DNA of 64,000 nt from Pacificimonas flava (GCF_000342165.1 NZ_AMRV01000001.1:534344-598343); one strand, 5' to 3'. Shown: positions 47,718 through 57,411, numbered from the stretch's first letter. Program-made: numbers and translations. The notes: generated by a model from the letters alone, not told the origin.

Positions 47718-48508
47718 CCAGCCTCGCTCAGCAGCAGCAGATGTTCATGTCCGTCCTTTTGGACGGCGACACGCCGATGCCGGAACGCTGGACGCGCCGC
47801 CAGACCGCGGGCATCGCAGTCTATCGGAGCAATTACCGTTCGGCGCTGATCGATGCCTTGCGATCCATCTTCGCGCGGACGGAACGCTTCGTCGGCCCGG
47901 AACCGTTCCGACGCGCGGCCATCCATCACGTCATTGTTCAGCCGCCGACAGGCTGGAGCATCGACTTCGTCGGCCAAGGGTTCGCGGAGACGTGTGCGGG
48001 CCTCTTCACCAAGGATGCGCGCGTAGCGGACCTTGCCTGGCTGGAATGGGCGATGCACCGCGCCTTTACCGCCGCAGATGCCGAACCCATGGATGCGGGC
48101 AGGTTCCTTGTGGCGACCGACAGGTTCGGTGCGGAAGCTTGGGATGACCTCCGCCTCACCTTCATGCCCCGCCTCGCGATTCGCAAGGTTTGCCACGATA
48201 TGAAGGCGCTGTGGACAGCGCTGGAGCAGGAACGGATCGAAGCGTCCACCCCGCAGGTGGTGGACGAACACGATGTCCTGGTTTGGCGCGAGGTTGAGCA
48301 ACCCGTCTTCGTATCCGTATCGTCGGCCGAGGGGCGGATGCTGCGCCTCATGCGGAGGGGTGGATCATTCGGCGAGGCCTGCGCCTCCCTCCTTGGTGAG
48401 GTGCGGGAAGATCGGATCGCGCAAGAGGCCGGTAGGATCCTCCTTGGCTGGATCAGAACCGGAGTGGTGCACCGTTTGGCATCAGGAGCGAATCCTTTCG
48501 ATCCATAG
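47714..48508 (+). CDS. bufC: DUF2063 bufferin partner protein BufC
   Basis: A 264-aa protein with the DUF2063 N-terminal domain ([37 protein letters not shown]) and a C-terminal domain with a late winged-helix-like stretch. In MNIO systems this family is thought to bring the precursor to the modifying enzyme; a DNA-binding role was once suggested. It is intact and overlaps the bufB stop as ATGA. Confidence 0.87.
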   Translation: MTSLAQQQQMFMSVLLDGDTPMPERWTRRQTAGIAVYRSNYRSALIDALRSIFARTERFVGPEPFRRAAIHHVIVQPPTGWSIDFVGQGFAETCAGLFTKDARVADLAWLEWAMHRAFTAADAEPMDAGRFLVATDRFGAEAWDDLRLTFMPRLAIRKVCHDMKALWTALEQERIEASTPQVVDEHDVLVWREVEQPVFVSVSSAEGRMLRLMRRGGSFGEACASLLGEVREDRIAQEAGRILLGWIRTGVVHRLASGANPFDP

Positions 48509-48520
48509 GGTCCGCGGCTG

Positions 48521-49372
48521 CTAACCGACGAACGCCCGCTCGAGTACGTAGCTGCCGGGCCGGGAATTGGCACCTTCTTCGAACCCAAGAAAATCCAGCA
48601 TCTCCGACAGGTCGCGGATCATGGCGCTGCTACCGCACATCATCACCCGGTCGCTATCCGGATCCAGCGTACGCCCCCCGATCAGGGGCGCGAACACACG
48701 GCCAGAGTTCAGAGCGTCCTGAATACGTCCGTTGTTGCGGAACGGTTCGCGCGTGACGGTCGGGAAATAATGAAACTGCATGAGGGCGGCGTCGCCGATC
48801 AGCGGATCGCCGCTGAGCTTCGCCTCCAGCTCAGCCCGATACGCCAGATCGCTGACCCGGCGCACGCCGTGCACCAGGACGATCTGGTCGAACATATCGT
48901 AAATATCCGGATCGCGCGCCACGCTGAGAAACGGTGCGAGGCCAGTGCCGGTTGATAGCAGGAACAGGCGTTTTCCCGGAAGCAATGCGTCCGCGACCAG
49001 CGTACCTGTCGGCTTCTTGGCAAGATAGATTTCGTCCCCGGGCCGAACCCGCTGCAGGCGCGCCGTCAGTGGACCGTCAGGAACCTTGATCGACAGGAAG
49101 GACAAATCGTCCGAATAAGACGGGCTGGCGATGGAATAGGCCCTCATCACCGGTCGCGGCGGGGAGCCATCGGTAGTCACATCGGCCCCGTGGACGACCT
49201 CGCCCGGCAAACCGATCATGACGAATTCACCGGATCGGAAGCGAAAGCTCCGCGGCCGTGCCGCCGTGAAGCTGAATAGATGCTCGTTCCAGTGACGCAC
49301 GCCGGTGACCTGAACCGTGTCGAAACTCGTATGGGCCGGGATCCGGACCGAGGGACGAGAATGCATGTTCAT
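48521..49372 (-). CDS. fpr: Ferredoxin-NADP(+) reductase
   Basis: A 283-aa FAD enzyme. FAD-binding RAYSIASPSYSDDLSF near residue 92, the NADP-binding LLSTGTGLAPFLSVARDP near 140, and the conserved end YVLERAFVG are present. It passes electrons between NADPH and ferredoxin or flavodoxin, often in oxidative-stress defence. The start MNMHSRPSVRIP has GAGGA upstream; the frame runs 34 codons further. It converges on bufC with 12 bp between stops. Confidence 0.92.
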   Translation of the reverse strand: MNMHSRPSVRIPAHTSFDTVQVTGVRHWNEHLFSFTAARPRSFRFRSGEFVMIGLPGEVVHGADVTTDGSPPRPVMRAYSIASPSYSDDLSFLSIKVPDGPLTARLQRVRPGDEIYLAKKPTGTLVADALLPGKRLFLLSTGTGLAPFLSVARDPDIYDMFDQIVLVHGVRRVSDLAYRAELEAKLSGDPLIGDAALMQFHYFPTVTREPFRNNGRIQDALNSGRVFAPLIGGRTLDPDSDRVMMCGSSAMIRDLSEMLDFLGFEEGANSRPGSYVLERAFVG

Positions 49373-49820
49373 GAACGAAAATTCCTCTGTGTTCCTAAGG
49401 TATCGAGGGCGGCATACGGACCGGCGCCGCAGGACGTGAGTTCCGGCGCCGGTCCGTATCTGGACGCGCATCAATCGAAGGCGCCCAGGGCGGGGTTACG
49501 AGATTGCCGAACGCTCTCGGTACGAGAATGCGGGTTGTCTGGGGGATGTTCTGCAAATCCGGATCTGGTTGCGCCGGCGCCGCTGCGTCCTTCGGAGCCA
49601 GGACAGCTTTTCCGGGACGAAACGGGATATTGTTCTGTTCGCGTCTGCCATCCCGATCATATGCCATACACGCTAATGCGAGTCGATATCGTTTTTAAGC
49701 GTTCTTTGGCCTGATAAGGCTTACCCGCCGCCTGACGCAAAACGTGCAGGGCGCGTAGGACCTCATTCTTCCGCAGCGCCCTGTTGCCGCCGGGGCGATT
49801 CAGGATCGGGCTTTTCCGAT
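49373..49820. other. Intergenic region between the oligopeptidase gene and fpr (about 450 bp)
   Basis: Both neighbours are on the minus strand. The region holds a 16-bp perfect inverted repeat 42 bp above the fpr start (listed separately) and a small hairpin GATCGG/CCGATC overlapping the oligopeptidase stop. A 90-codon minus-strand frame (49395-49667, starting MAYDRDGRREQNNIPFRPGK) is Pro/Arg-rich, lacks a clear ribosome binding site and contains the hairpin near its end; I do not consider it a likely gene. Confidence 0.4.
49414..49459. repeat. Perfect 16-bp inverted repeat with 14-nt loop
   Basis: ATACGGACCGGCGCCG at 49414-49429 is matched exactly by its reverse complement at 49444-49459. 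It lies 42 bp upstream of the fpr start codon. No T-run follows on either strand, so it is more likely a 5'-leader hairpin or binding site than a terminator. Confidence 0.7.
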
Positions 49821-51986
49821 CTAGAACTGGTGTGCAGCCGCCCGAATGGCGAACGTCCAGAACCGCGCCGCTTCCCGCAAAGCGGAAGCGCTACCGGCAT
49901 CCGGCTGATGCCCAGCCTCCGGATCAAGATAAAGAATGGCCGGCTTCCCGCTCGTGCTTCGATCACGAACGGCTGCGATGAACTTTGCTGGTTCCCAATA
50001 CGCCACCCGATCGTCCTTCAAACCGGCCGTCGTCAAGATCGGTGGATATGGCGCACGCTTCACATTCTCGTAGGGGGAGATCGAGGCCATATAGTCATAG
50101 GCCTCTGGATCGGCGAGCGGATCGCCCCAGTCCGGGCGGAACAGCGGCACGAGAGGATGGTCCGCATCGCTCATCGTGTTGAGCATGTCGACAAACGGCA
50201 CCTTCATAATCGCACCGGCAAAGAGGCCGGGTTCCTGATTGAGCGCGCCGCCAAGCAGCAGTCCCCCGGCGGACAGACCGAACGCAACCATGCGCTGCGG
50301 ATCGGCTCCGTGCGAGGCTGCAAGAGCGTGTGCGGCGGCATTGAAATCGTCGAAGCTATGATGCTTTCGAAAGCGGCGGCCGTCCTCAAACCAGCGGCGC
50401 CCCCGTTCTCCGCCACCGCGGACATGGGCGATGGCATAGGTCCACCCCCTGTCGACCAGGCTGAGCGCGGGCAGGGAGAACTCCGCCTCGCTGGAAAGGC
50501 CGTAAGCCCCGTAACCCGTCAGCAGCAGCGGCGCCCTGCCCTCCATACGACCGCTCCGCGCGCCTCGCCGCCGCAAAATCGTAACGGGAACGCTGGCCCC
50601 ATCTGTTGAGGGAATGTCGATCCGTTCCACCTGGTATGCTCCGGGATCGACACCCGGCAGGGTGGCTCTCTTCACCAGTGTCCGGCTGCCGTCCCTCAGG
50701 TTGACATCGTACCAGATCGGCGGTGTCGCGGGCGTTTCGAACCTGACACGTATCGTTTCGGCATCGAATGGCTGATCCTCCGGCACCGACAGATTGTAGG
50801 CCGGCCCGTCGAACCGCATCGTCATAGCTTCGCGCATGGACGGACGAAGGATACGCAGCACAGGCAGCGCATCCTGACGTTCCAGCCAGACCAACGCAGA
50901 TGCGAAGGGCATCACCATTTCGATGGGAACACCCGGTCGATGCGGCAAGAGTGGTTCGGACGCCAACGTGCCACGCAGTGGCACGATCTTTTGGTCAAAG
51001 GCGCCGCCCCGATCCGTCAGAAGCAACGGCGCATCCTGCCACTCGAACAACTCCGCGCGTTCGCCGTCGGAACGGGAAACGACCCGCTGCGGCTCGGCCT
51101 GCGGCGTTTTCGCATCCACGGTCCAAATCTCCGTGCGGTCGGGACTATACGCGCTGAGCACAATCAGGCCGCCGGCAGCGGTCTTCTTCAGCCCGAGAAA
51201 GAAGGCGGGATCGTCTTCCTCGTATAAGAGCTTGGCTTCGCCGCCGAGAAGCGGCGTGCGCATCAGCGCGTCGGGACGGGCCCGGTCGTTGCGGCGCAGC
51301 CAGTAAACCGCATCGCCCGTCGCCGCTATGCCGCCATAGCCGAAAACACCGCCGGGCACGACCGTTCGCACCGCTCCGCTATCGAGATCGCGAGCCACGA
51401 TTCTGAACTCGTCTGCGCCAACGATATCCTCCGCCCATACGAACCAGCGTGAACCGCCACGCTGGTGACCGGTGGTGCGATAATAAGGGCGGTCCTCCGC
51501 ACGCGCATTCTCGTCGAGTACGACCTCGCTCCCCGTCCCCGACTCCAGTCTGTAGACCGGTCGACCAAGGCCTTGCGGCGTTCCGGACAGAAGGTCGCCC
51601 GCCGGCATGGGGGGAGCCGCCATGTCGCCGGCAGAGCGCGCTTGCATTTCGCTGAAAAGCGTCTCTTCCAGGTCCGCACCCGGCGCCAGAATCCGCTTTG
51701 CGTAAGCCATTTCGGCGCGCAGCTGCTCCGCAATCGGCGATGCCAGAGTCTCGAGGGTGCGTTCAGAGCCCGGCCCCTCGTCCTTCAACCAGGCATAGGG
51801 ATCGGTGCGCGTTCGGCCGAGCTGCTCGATCCGCTTCGGTATTTTTTGCGCGCGAGGCATCTTGTCGTTCGACGAGGCGGGTCTGGATGATGTGAGAACC
51901 CTTGGCATGCAGGACGCGAGGGCAAGACTGCCGGCACCGATCAGAAGAGTGCGGCGGTTCGGAAGCGATTGATCGACATTTATCAT
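49821..51986 (-). CDS. Prolyl oligopeptidase family serine peptidase (S9), predicted lipoprotein
   Basis: A 721-aa protein. The N-terminus NRRTLLIGAGSLALASC is a signal with a lipobox, so it is likely an anchored periplasmic lipoprotein. A beta-propeller-like middle part leads to an alpha/beta-hydrolase domain with catalytic Ser in VAFGLSAGGLLLGG, Asp in LKDDRVAYWEP and His near the end in AGHQPD. The layout is that of oligopeptidase B/prolyl oligopeptidase, which cut small peptides. Start Met at 51986; the longer frame reaches into the divergent TonB receptor gene and is not used. Confidence 0.88.
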   Translation of the reverse strand: MINVDQSLPNRRTLLIGAGSLALASCMPRVLTSSRPASSNDKMPRAQKIPKRIEQLGRTRTDPYAWLKDEGPGSERTLETLASPIAEQLRAEMAYAKRILAPGADLEETLFSEMQARSAGDMAAPPMPAGDLLSGTPQGLGRPVYRLESGTGSEVVLDENARAEDRPYYRTTGHQRGGSRWFVWAEDIVGADEFRIVARDLDSGAVRTVVPGGVFGYGGIAATGDAVYWLRRNDRARPDALMRTPLLGGEAKLLYEEDDPAFFLGLKKTAAGGLIVLSAYSPDRTEIWTVDAKTPQAEPQRVVSRSDGERAELFEWQDAPLLLTDRGGAFDQKIVPLRGTLASEPLLPHRPGVPIEMVMPFASALVWLERQDALPVLRILRPSMREAMTMRFDGPAYNLSVPEDQPFDAETIRVRFETPATPPIWYDVNLRDGSRTLVKRATLPGVDPGAYQVERIDIPSTDGASVPVTILRRRGARSGRMEGRAPLLLTGYGAYGLSSEAEFSLPALSLVDRGWTYAIAHVRGGGERGRRWFEDGRRFRKHHSFDDFNAAAHALAASHGADPQRMVAFGLSAGGLLLGGALNQEPGLFAGAIMKVPFVDMLNTMSDADHPLVPLFRPDWGDPLADPEAYDYMASISPYENVKRAPYPPILTTAGLKDDRVAYWEPAKFIAAVRDRSTSGKPAILYLDPEAGHQPDAGSASALREAARFWTFAIRAAAHQF

Positions 51987-52158
51987 GCCATGAGAACTAG
52001 CCGACCTCAGCACCCCCGAATACCGAGCAGGCTCGGGAAGATACCGGTTTGGCCCTTCCAGCATATCCTTTGGCCCGCAACGCAAAGTCCAAACCCATGT
52101 CCGCGACATAATTTGAACGGGAAGAAAAGGTCTGGCGCAATTTACGGGGGGTAACAGG

Positions 52159-54357
52159 ATGGCGAAAACATCGATTTTAACGGGAACGGCGGCGGCGCTG
52201 TGTCTCACGGCGGCCGGACCGGTCTGGGGCCAGGCTCTGGAGGAGGGGACCGGCGAGGAGGATGCCATCGTCATCACCGCATCGAAGCGGGGCGAGGACA
52301 TTCGCGACATCGCCGGTGCCGTCAGCGCGCTCACCGACGAGGATCTGACAGAACTCAACGCCCAGAGCCTCAGCGACTATATCAACCGCGTTCCTGGCGT
52401 CGTCTTCAACGATTATCAGCCCGGCGTATCGGAAGTTGTCGTGCGCGGCGTCGCCTCCACCACCTATCACGAGGCGAACCAGGCGACGACAGGCTATTAT
52501 TTGAACGAGATCCCCCTGATCGAGCCGGGCTTTCCGCTCGTCATACCGGACGTGGATGCCTTCGATCTGGAACGTGTCGAGGTGCTGCGCGGCCCGCAGG
52601 GCACCCTGTTCGGATCCTCATCCCTCGGCGGCGCGGTGAACTATGTGGTGAAGGAGGCGCAGACCTCGGGCTTCGACGCCGCCGCGCAGGGCATCGCGGC
52701 CTCCACGCGCCGCGCGGGAGAGGCCAATTATGCGGCCAAGGCGATGGTGAACGTACCGATCGTAGAGGACAAGCTCGCCGTCCGCGTCGTCGCGCTGGAA
52801 CGCTACGACGCAGGTTATCTCGACAATCCGGGCATCGACGAGGACGGCAGCAACGACCTGCGCGTCCGCGGACTGCGCGGATCGATCGTGTGGACACCCA
52901 CTCCGGACACGCGCGTGACCGCCCTCAGCATGTATCAGGAATATGACCTCGACGATCAGACCTATGTGATCTTCAACGACGATCCCGAGACGTTCGAGCG
53001 CGTGACCAACGTCGCGGAGTTTCAGGATACGTCCTTCATGCTGCATAGCTTACGGCTGGATCAGGAACTCGGTTTCGCGAGGCTGACCGCTATCGGCAGC
53101 TACACGGAAAAGGAAAGCGATCTCGCGTTTGACGATTCCATTTTCGTCGGCATCGACCCGCGCACCGACACGCCGCAGCTGTCCGGTTCGGCCGGCACGT
53201 CGAAAACGGACTATGCCGAGCTGCGCCTGACATCGCCGGCCGAGACGGCGTTCAGCTGGCTGATCGGCGCAAACTATACGAACGCCCGGTCGGAAAGCAC
53301 GGACCGCGTGTCCATCGAGGGGATCGGCGAGTATATCGATGCCAATCCCGATGAATTCGGCGGGCGTCCGTCCAGCGACATTGCGCCCGGCGATCTGGTG
53401 CAGCGCACGGTCAGCAACAACGACATCCGGGAAATCGCGCTATTCGGCGAGGCCGCCTACACCTTTGCCGACGTCCTGACACTCACGCTTGGCGGGCGGC
53501 TCTTTGAATACAAGTCGGAGCCGCGCCTGCAATTCCTGCCGAATGCAGAGCTAATTCCGCCCTTCGACTATGCGCCGGGAAGGCAGAAGGAGAGCGGTTT
53601 CATCCCGAAGGTCTCCCTCGCCTACAATCCGAGGGACGACCTGAAACTCTACGCGCTCTATTCGGAGGGTTTCCGCATCGGCGGCGTCAATGTCTATTCT
53701 GTCGCAGCGGGAACGCCGCTGACGTTCGACAGCGATACGACGCAAAACTACGAGATCGGCGCCCGCTTCGATCTGGTGCCGAACCAGCTGAGCTTCGACA
53801 TCGCCGCCTACCACATCGATTGGAACGATATTCAGGCCCGCCTGTTCGTGCCCGTCACGTTCGAGGCCTATACGACCAATGGCGGCGGCGCGGACATCGA
53901 CGGTGTCGAGATGACGATGACGCTGCGGCCCGCGCCCTTCATGCAGCTGTCGAGCAGCCTCGCCTATACGGATGCGCGGCTGTCTTCGCTGCTGCCCGAC
54001 ACCGGAGCGCCGGGCGGCGGCTATCCGGAGGGTACACGCCTGCCCGGTTCATCCGAGTGGACGCTGGCCAATCAGCTTTCGTTCGAATTTGACGATCTGC
54101 CCATGCAGCCGCGCTTCGGCATCGCACATCGCTTCTTATCAGAGGCCCCGGTCGCCTTTGGCGCCGATCTGCAGCGGGGCGATTACCACCTCCTTGACCT
54201 CAATGCATCGGCGCAGATAGCACAGGGGCTGGAATTGGGTGTCTTCGCGAAGAACCTGCTCGACGCCTACGGCATCGTCAATGCACCCTTCTCCTTCGCC
54301 GGTACCATCACCCGGCCGCGCACCATCGGCGGTTCGCTGACCTGGAATTTCCGCTAG
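52159..54357 (+). CDS. TonB-dependent outer-membrane receptor
   Basis: A 732-aa receptor. Signal peptide MAKTSILTGTAAALCLTAAG, a TonB-box-like EDAIVITASKR, the plug domain with DLERVEVLRGPQGTLFGSSS near 135-155, and a beta-barrel ending in the aromatic SLTWNFR. The cargo is unknown; many sphingomonad receptors of this class take up plant-derived sugars or aromatics, not iron. A GC hairpin follows the gene. It diverges from the oligopeptidase gene (172 bp apart). Confidence 0.92.
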   Translation: MAKTSILTGTAAALCLTAAGPVWGQALEEGTGEEDAIVITASKRGEDIRDIAGAVSALTDEDLTELNAQSLSDYINRVPGVVFNDYQPGVSEVVVRGVASTTYHEANQATTGYYLNEIPLIEPGFPLVIPDVDAFDLERVEVLRGPQGTLFGSSSLGGAVNYVVKEAQTSGFDAAAQGIAASTRRAGEANYAAKAMVNVPIVEDKLAVRVVALERYDAGYLDNPGIDEDGSNDLRVRGLRGSIVWTPTPDTRVTALSMYQEYDLDDQTYVIFNDDPETFERVTNVAEFQDTSFMLHSLRLDQELGFARLTAIGSYTEKESDLAFDDSIFVGIDPRTDTPQLSGSAGTSKTDYAELRLTSPAETAFSWLIGANYTNARSESTDRVSIEGIGEYIDANPDEFGGRPSSDIAPGDLVQRTVSNNDIREIALFGEAAYTFADVLTLTLGGRLFEYKSEPRLQFLPNAELIPPFDYAPGRQKESGFIPKVSLAYNPRDDLKLYALYSEGFRIGGVNVYSVAAGTPLTFDSDTTQNYEIGARFDLVPNQLSFDIAAYHIDWNDIQARLFVPVTFEAYTTNGGGADIDGVEMTMTLRPAPFMQLSSSLAYTDARLSSLLPDTGAPGGGYPEGTRLPGSSEWTLANQLSFEFDDLPMQPRFGIAHRFLSEAPVAFGADLQRGDYHLLDLNASAQIAQGLELGVFAKNLLDAYGIVNAPFSFAGTITRPRTIGGSLTWNFR

Positions 54358-54365
54358 GACGCGGC

Positions 54366-54392
54366 GGCGGGCGGCGCGACGTGCCGCCCGCC
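54366..54392. terminator. GC-rich bidirectional hairpin between convergent genes
   Basis: GGCGGGCGGC (54366-54375) and GCCGCCCGCC (54383-54392) form a perfect 10-bp stem with a 7-nt loop, filling the gap between the TonB receptor and the convergent amidohydrolase gene. No U-run on either side. Confidence 0.5.
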
Positions 54393-55406
54393 CTACCCTT
54401 CTCCGAGGCCGTTCAGGAACGTCGCGACGTTCCTTCCGAGCGCCTCGCTGGCATAGCCGCCCTCCATGACCACGGCCGTCGGCAGATCAAGCGCCGCAAT
54501 ACGCGCACCGATGGCGGCGAACTCCGGCGTTCGAATGGCGAAGTTCGAGATGGGGTCCTCGGCAAAGGTGTCGGCGCCGAACGACACGACGAGATGATCC
54601 GGTTCCCAGCGGGAAATCTCGGCGCAGCCTTGCTCCAACGCCCCAAGATAGCGCGGCGCGTCCGTTCCGCGCGGCAGCGGCAGATTGAGATTGGCGCCGG
54701 TGCCGCCGCCTTCGCCGCGCTCGTCCGCGTGCCCCCAGAAGAAGGGGTACTCCGTTCGCGGATCGCCATGCAGCGATACGAATCCGACGTCACCGCGCGC
54801 ATAGAAAATATCCTGGGTGCCGTTGCCGTGATGATAGTCCACGTCCAGGACGGCGACGCGCCGGCTGCCGCTGCGGATCAGATGTTCAGCGGCGATGGCA
54901 GCGTTGTTCAGATAGCAATATCCACCAAGATAGTCGCGTCCGGCGTGGTGGCCTGGCGGACGGCAGAGAGCGAAGGCCCGCCGTGCGCCGGCATGCAGAT
55001 CCTCTGCCGCCGCGACCGCGCACTGCGCCGCCCAATAGGCGGACGTCCAGGTCTCCTCGCCGATCGGCGTCCCGGCGTCATAGCTGAATCGGCCCAGCTT
55101 CGCCTCGATCCTGTCCAGGTCGAGCGGACGGCGGCGCACGACCGGCCAGCTATAACCTATCGCCTCCCCGGGACGGCCGGCGGCGCGCCACTCGGCGAAC
55201 GCCGTCTTCAAAAATTCCAGATAGGCGGCATCGTGGACGGCGAGGAGCGGCGCCATGCCGTAATCGGCGGGCCTGTCCAACGGTCCGATTGCCGCGCATA
55301 TGGAGTCGGCCCTGACGTGCGTTTCGACATGCGCAGTCCAGTCGCCATTGTGCATCTCGCGCTGCGGATGGTGGAGACGCTGGCGTTCATCGAAATAGGT
55401 CTTCAT
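54393..55406 (-). CDS. Histone deacetylase-family amidohydrolase (acetylpolyamine deacetylase type)
   Basis: A 337-aa zinc hydrolase. Catalytic His pair in RPPGHHAGRDYLGG, zinc ligands in VLDVDYHHGNGTQDIFY and the Asp in VVSFGADTFAEDP, with the late MEGGYASEALGRN loop. The length and N-terminus (MKTYFDERQRLHHPQREMHN) resemble bacterial acetylpolyamine amidohydrolases, which remove acetyl groups from acetylputrescine-like amines. An in-frame Met eight codons upstream is possible. It diverges from the esterase gene. Confidence 0.87.
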   Translation of the reverse strand: MKTYFDERQRLHHPQREMHNGDWTAHVETHVRADSICAAIGPLDRPADYGMAPLLAVHDAAYLEFLKTAFAEWRAAGRPGEAIGYSWPVVRRRPLDLDRIEAKLGRFSYDAGTPIGEETWTSAYWAAQCAVAAAEDLHAGARRAFALCRPPGHHAGRDYLGGYCYLNNAAIAAEHLIRSGSRRVAVLDVDYHHGNGTQDIFYARGDVGFVSLHGDPRTEYPFFWGHADERGEGGGTGANLNLPLPRGTDAPRYLGALEQGCAEISRWEPDHLVVSFGADTFAEDPISNFAIRTPEFAAIGARIAALDLPTAVVMEGGYASEALGRNVATFLNGLGEG

Positions 55407-55543
55407 GGTGCCGTGATGCCGCCAAGCCATTCTCGCCGCAACGATGCAGGCCCGGTCGCACCGAAGAATTGCCCGCCTCAGAAAGCCCTCACGCTCCAGA
55501 AGGATGAAGCGGGACCGCGCATGTATCAGGCCGGAGGATTGCG

Positions 55544-56515
55544 TTGAACGAACAGGACAAGCTGCCGATCGTCGATCCGGACATTGCCCGCTTTCGCGAC
55601 CGGATCGCCGCGGCCTATGCCGAGCATGCCGTGTCTGCGAACGATTATGCCGCACGCCGTGCCGCTGCCGAGAAGGTGCGCGCGCCCTGGGTTCGGGGTG
55701 GTCCGGAAATGGCGAGAAGCACCGACTTGTCCCCGGGTGACGGGTGCCCGCCCATGCGCCTGCATATTCCGGTCGGCGGGTACGATATCGCGCCCCGTGA
55801 AGGCCGCCCCCTCCTCCTCTACATCCATGGCGGCGGTTGGACCGTCTTCAGCATCGAAACGCATGACCGGCTGATGCGCGAATATGCGGCGCGCAGCGGC
55901 TTCGCTGTCCTCGGGCCCGAATACAGCCTGTCGCCGGAGGCGCCTTATCCGCAAGCGCTGGAAGAAATGGGCCATGTTCTCGATTGGATCCGGGCGAACG
56001 GCGCGGCGCATGGTCTCGATACCCGAAAATTGGTGATCGGCGGCGATTCGGCGGGCGCCAACCTGGCGCTCGGCACCGCGCTGCGCGAACGCGATGCCGG
56101 GCGGCGCGGCTTGTCGGGGTTGCTCCTCAATTACGGGGCGTTCGATCCCCGCCCGCGTGAGAGCTGGCAACGCCTGAACGGGCCGGAATACATGCTCGCC
56201 GATGATGAAATGGCGGAGTTCTGGCGCAATTATATTGGAAACCGGACGCTTGACGAGGTTCCCTATGCAGTGCCGCTGACGGCGGACCTGTCCGGCCTGC
56301 CCCCCGCGCACTTCTGCGTTCCGGCCGGCGACATTCTGGCGGAGGAAAATCTGGAACTCGCCGCAGCGATGAAGGATGCCGGTGTCGCCATCGACCTACA
56401 GATCTATGCAGCGGCAACCCACTCCTTCCTGGAGGCCGTCAGTATCTCGTCCCTCGCAGCGACCGCGCTTGATGCCTCGGCCCGGTGGATGCGGGACACG
56501 TTAGAGGCCGCCTGA
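55544..56515 (+). CDS. Alpha/beta hydrolase (hormone-sensitive-lipase family esterase)
   Basis: A 323-aa hydrolase with the HSL oxyanion motif LYIHGGGWTVFS near residue 92, the nucleophile GGDSAGANLALG near 166, an Asp in PAGDILAEE and His in ATHSFLEAV. It should cut short-chain esters. The start is TTG, preceded by GGAGGA; no ATG lies close by in frame. It faces an acetylpolyamine-type deacetylase gene and is followed by an AraC regulator, but a shared pathway is not proven. Confidence 0.87.
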   Translation: MNEQDKLPIVDPDIARFRDRIAAAYAEHAVSANDYAARRAAAEKVRAPWVRGGPEMARSTDLSPGDGCPPMRLHIPVGGYDIAPREGRPLLLYIHGGGWTVFSIETHDRLMREYAARSGFAVLGPEYSLSPEAPYPQALEEMGHVLDWIRANGAAHGLDTRKLVIGGDSAGANLALGTALRERDAGRRGLSGLLLNYGAFDPRPRESWQRLNGPEYMLADDEMAEFWRNYIGNRTLDEVPYAVPLTADLSGLPPAHFCVPAGDILAEENLELAAAMKDAGVAIDLQIYAAATHSFLEAVSISSLAATALDASARWMRDTLEAA

Positions 56516-56561
56516 TCGAACCGGACGGCAGCCGGGGCACGGCGATCGGGCGCTCGCCCTC

Positions 56562-56589
56562 TTGACGGTGCTGCGCCGCAGCATACGCT
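56562..56589 (+). promoter_or_regulatory. Candidate promoter of the AraC-type regulator gene
   Basis: TTGACG (56562-56567) and TACGCT (56584-56589) are 16 bp apart, a sigma-70-like layout, about 40 bp before the probable start codon. Confidence 0.45.
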
Positions 56590-56626
56590 TCGATGCGCAG
56601 CCGGTCTGGGGGTGTGGAGAGTCGGG

Positions 56627-57391
56627 TTGAAGCATTTCGATGAAGCGCGCGATCTGTCAGACCTGCCTGTTTACGGGTTGCAGGACGAATATACGCCCGG
56701 CTTCGTGGATGCGGAGCACTGCCACGGCCGCGCCCAGCTTCTCTATGCATCCTCTGGAGTCATGTCCGTGGTCGCGGGCGGGGCCAGCTTCGTCATTCCG
56801 CCCCTCAGAGCCATTTGGATACCGTCGGGAACGCTTCATGAAGTGTCGTGCCGCAGCGCGGTCTCTTTACGCACGCTCTATATCGATGAGGATCGGACGG
56901 GCAGCGCCGCCCGCGCCTGCCGAGTTATTGAGGTCAGCGATTTCCTGAAGGCGCTCATCGTCGAGCTGGCGCACATCGGCGACGGCGCAAGCGGAAACGA
57001 TGTCCGCTACCAGCAGATCGTGTCGTTATTGATCTCGGAACTGTCCGCAATGCCGACAGCGCCCTTTCACGCCCCGATGCCGTCCGATCCGCGCCTGCTG
57101 CGGGTCTGCAACGCCATTCTTGCCGAACCGACCGAACGCCGCACGCTTGACGATTATGCAAGCCTCGCCGGGATGGGTCGCCGAACCTTCACGCGGCAGT
57201 TCCGTCAGGAAACCGGGATGAGCCTCGGAATATGGTGCCAGCAGGTGCGCCTTCTTGAAGCGGTCTCAAGGCTCGCGTGCGGTCAGTCCGTCACCACGGT
57301 CGCATTCGATGTGGGCTATGAAAGCCCCAGTGCGTTCACCTCGATGTTCCATCGCTTCTTCGGCGTGCCGCCAAGCCAATATCGGTTCTGA
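56627..57391 (+). CDS. AraC family transcriptional regulator (cupin sensor domain)
   Basis: A 254-aa regulator with an N-terminal cupin-like sensor (HCHGRAQLLYASSGVMSV, WIPSGTLHEVSC) and two C-terminal helix-turn-helix units (DYASLAGMGRRTFTRQFRQE and FDVGYESPSAFTSMFHRFFG). TTG at 56627 is chosen because GGAGAG lies before it; a GTG at 56612 is in frame. Its target may be the esterase gene upstream or its own promoter. Confidence 0.83.
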   Translation: MKHFDEARDLSDLPVYGLQDEYTPGFVDAEHCHGRAQLLYASSGVMSVVAGGASFVIPPLRAIWIPSGTLHEVSCRSAVSLRTLYIDEDRTGSAARACRVIEVSDFLKALIVELAHIGDGASGNDVRYQQIVSLLISELSAMPTAPFHAPMPSDPRLLRVCNAILAEPTERRTLDDYASLAGMGRRTFTRQFRQETGMSLGIWCQQVRLLEAVSRLACGQSVTTVAFDVGYESPSAFTSMFHRFFGVPPSQYRF

Positions 57392-57411
57392 CGGGTTGGA
57401 TGGTGGGGCTG

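Noticed and set aside
49395..49667. 90-codon minus-strand ORF upstream of fpr
   Set aside because: No clear ribosome binding site, Pro/Arg-rich low-complexity end, and it contains the strong inverted repeat; not convincing as a gene.
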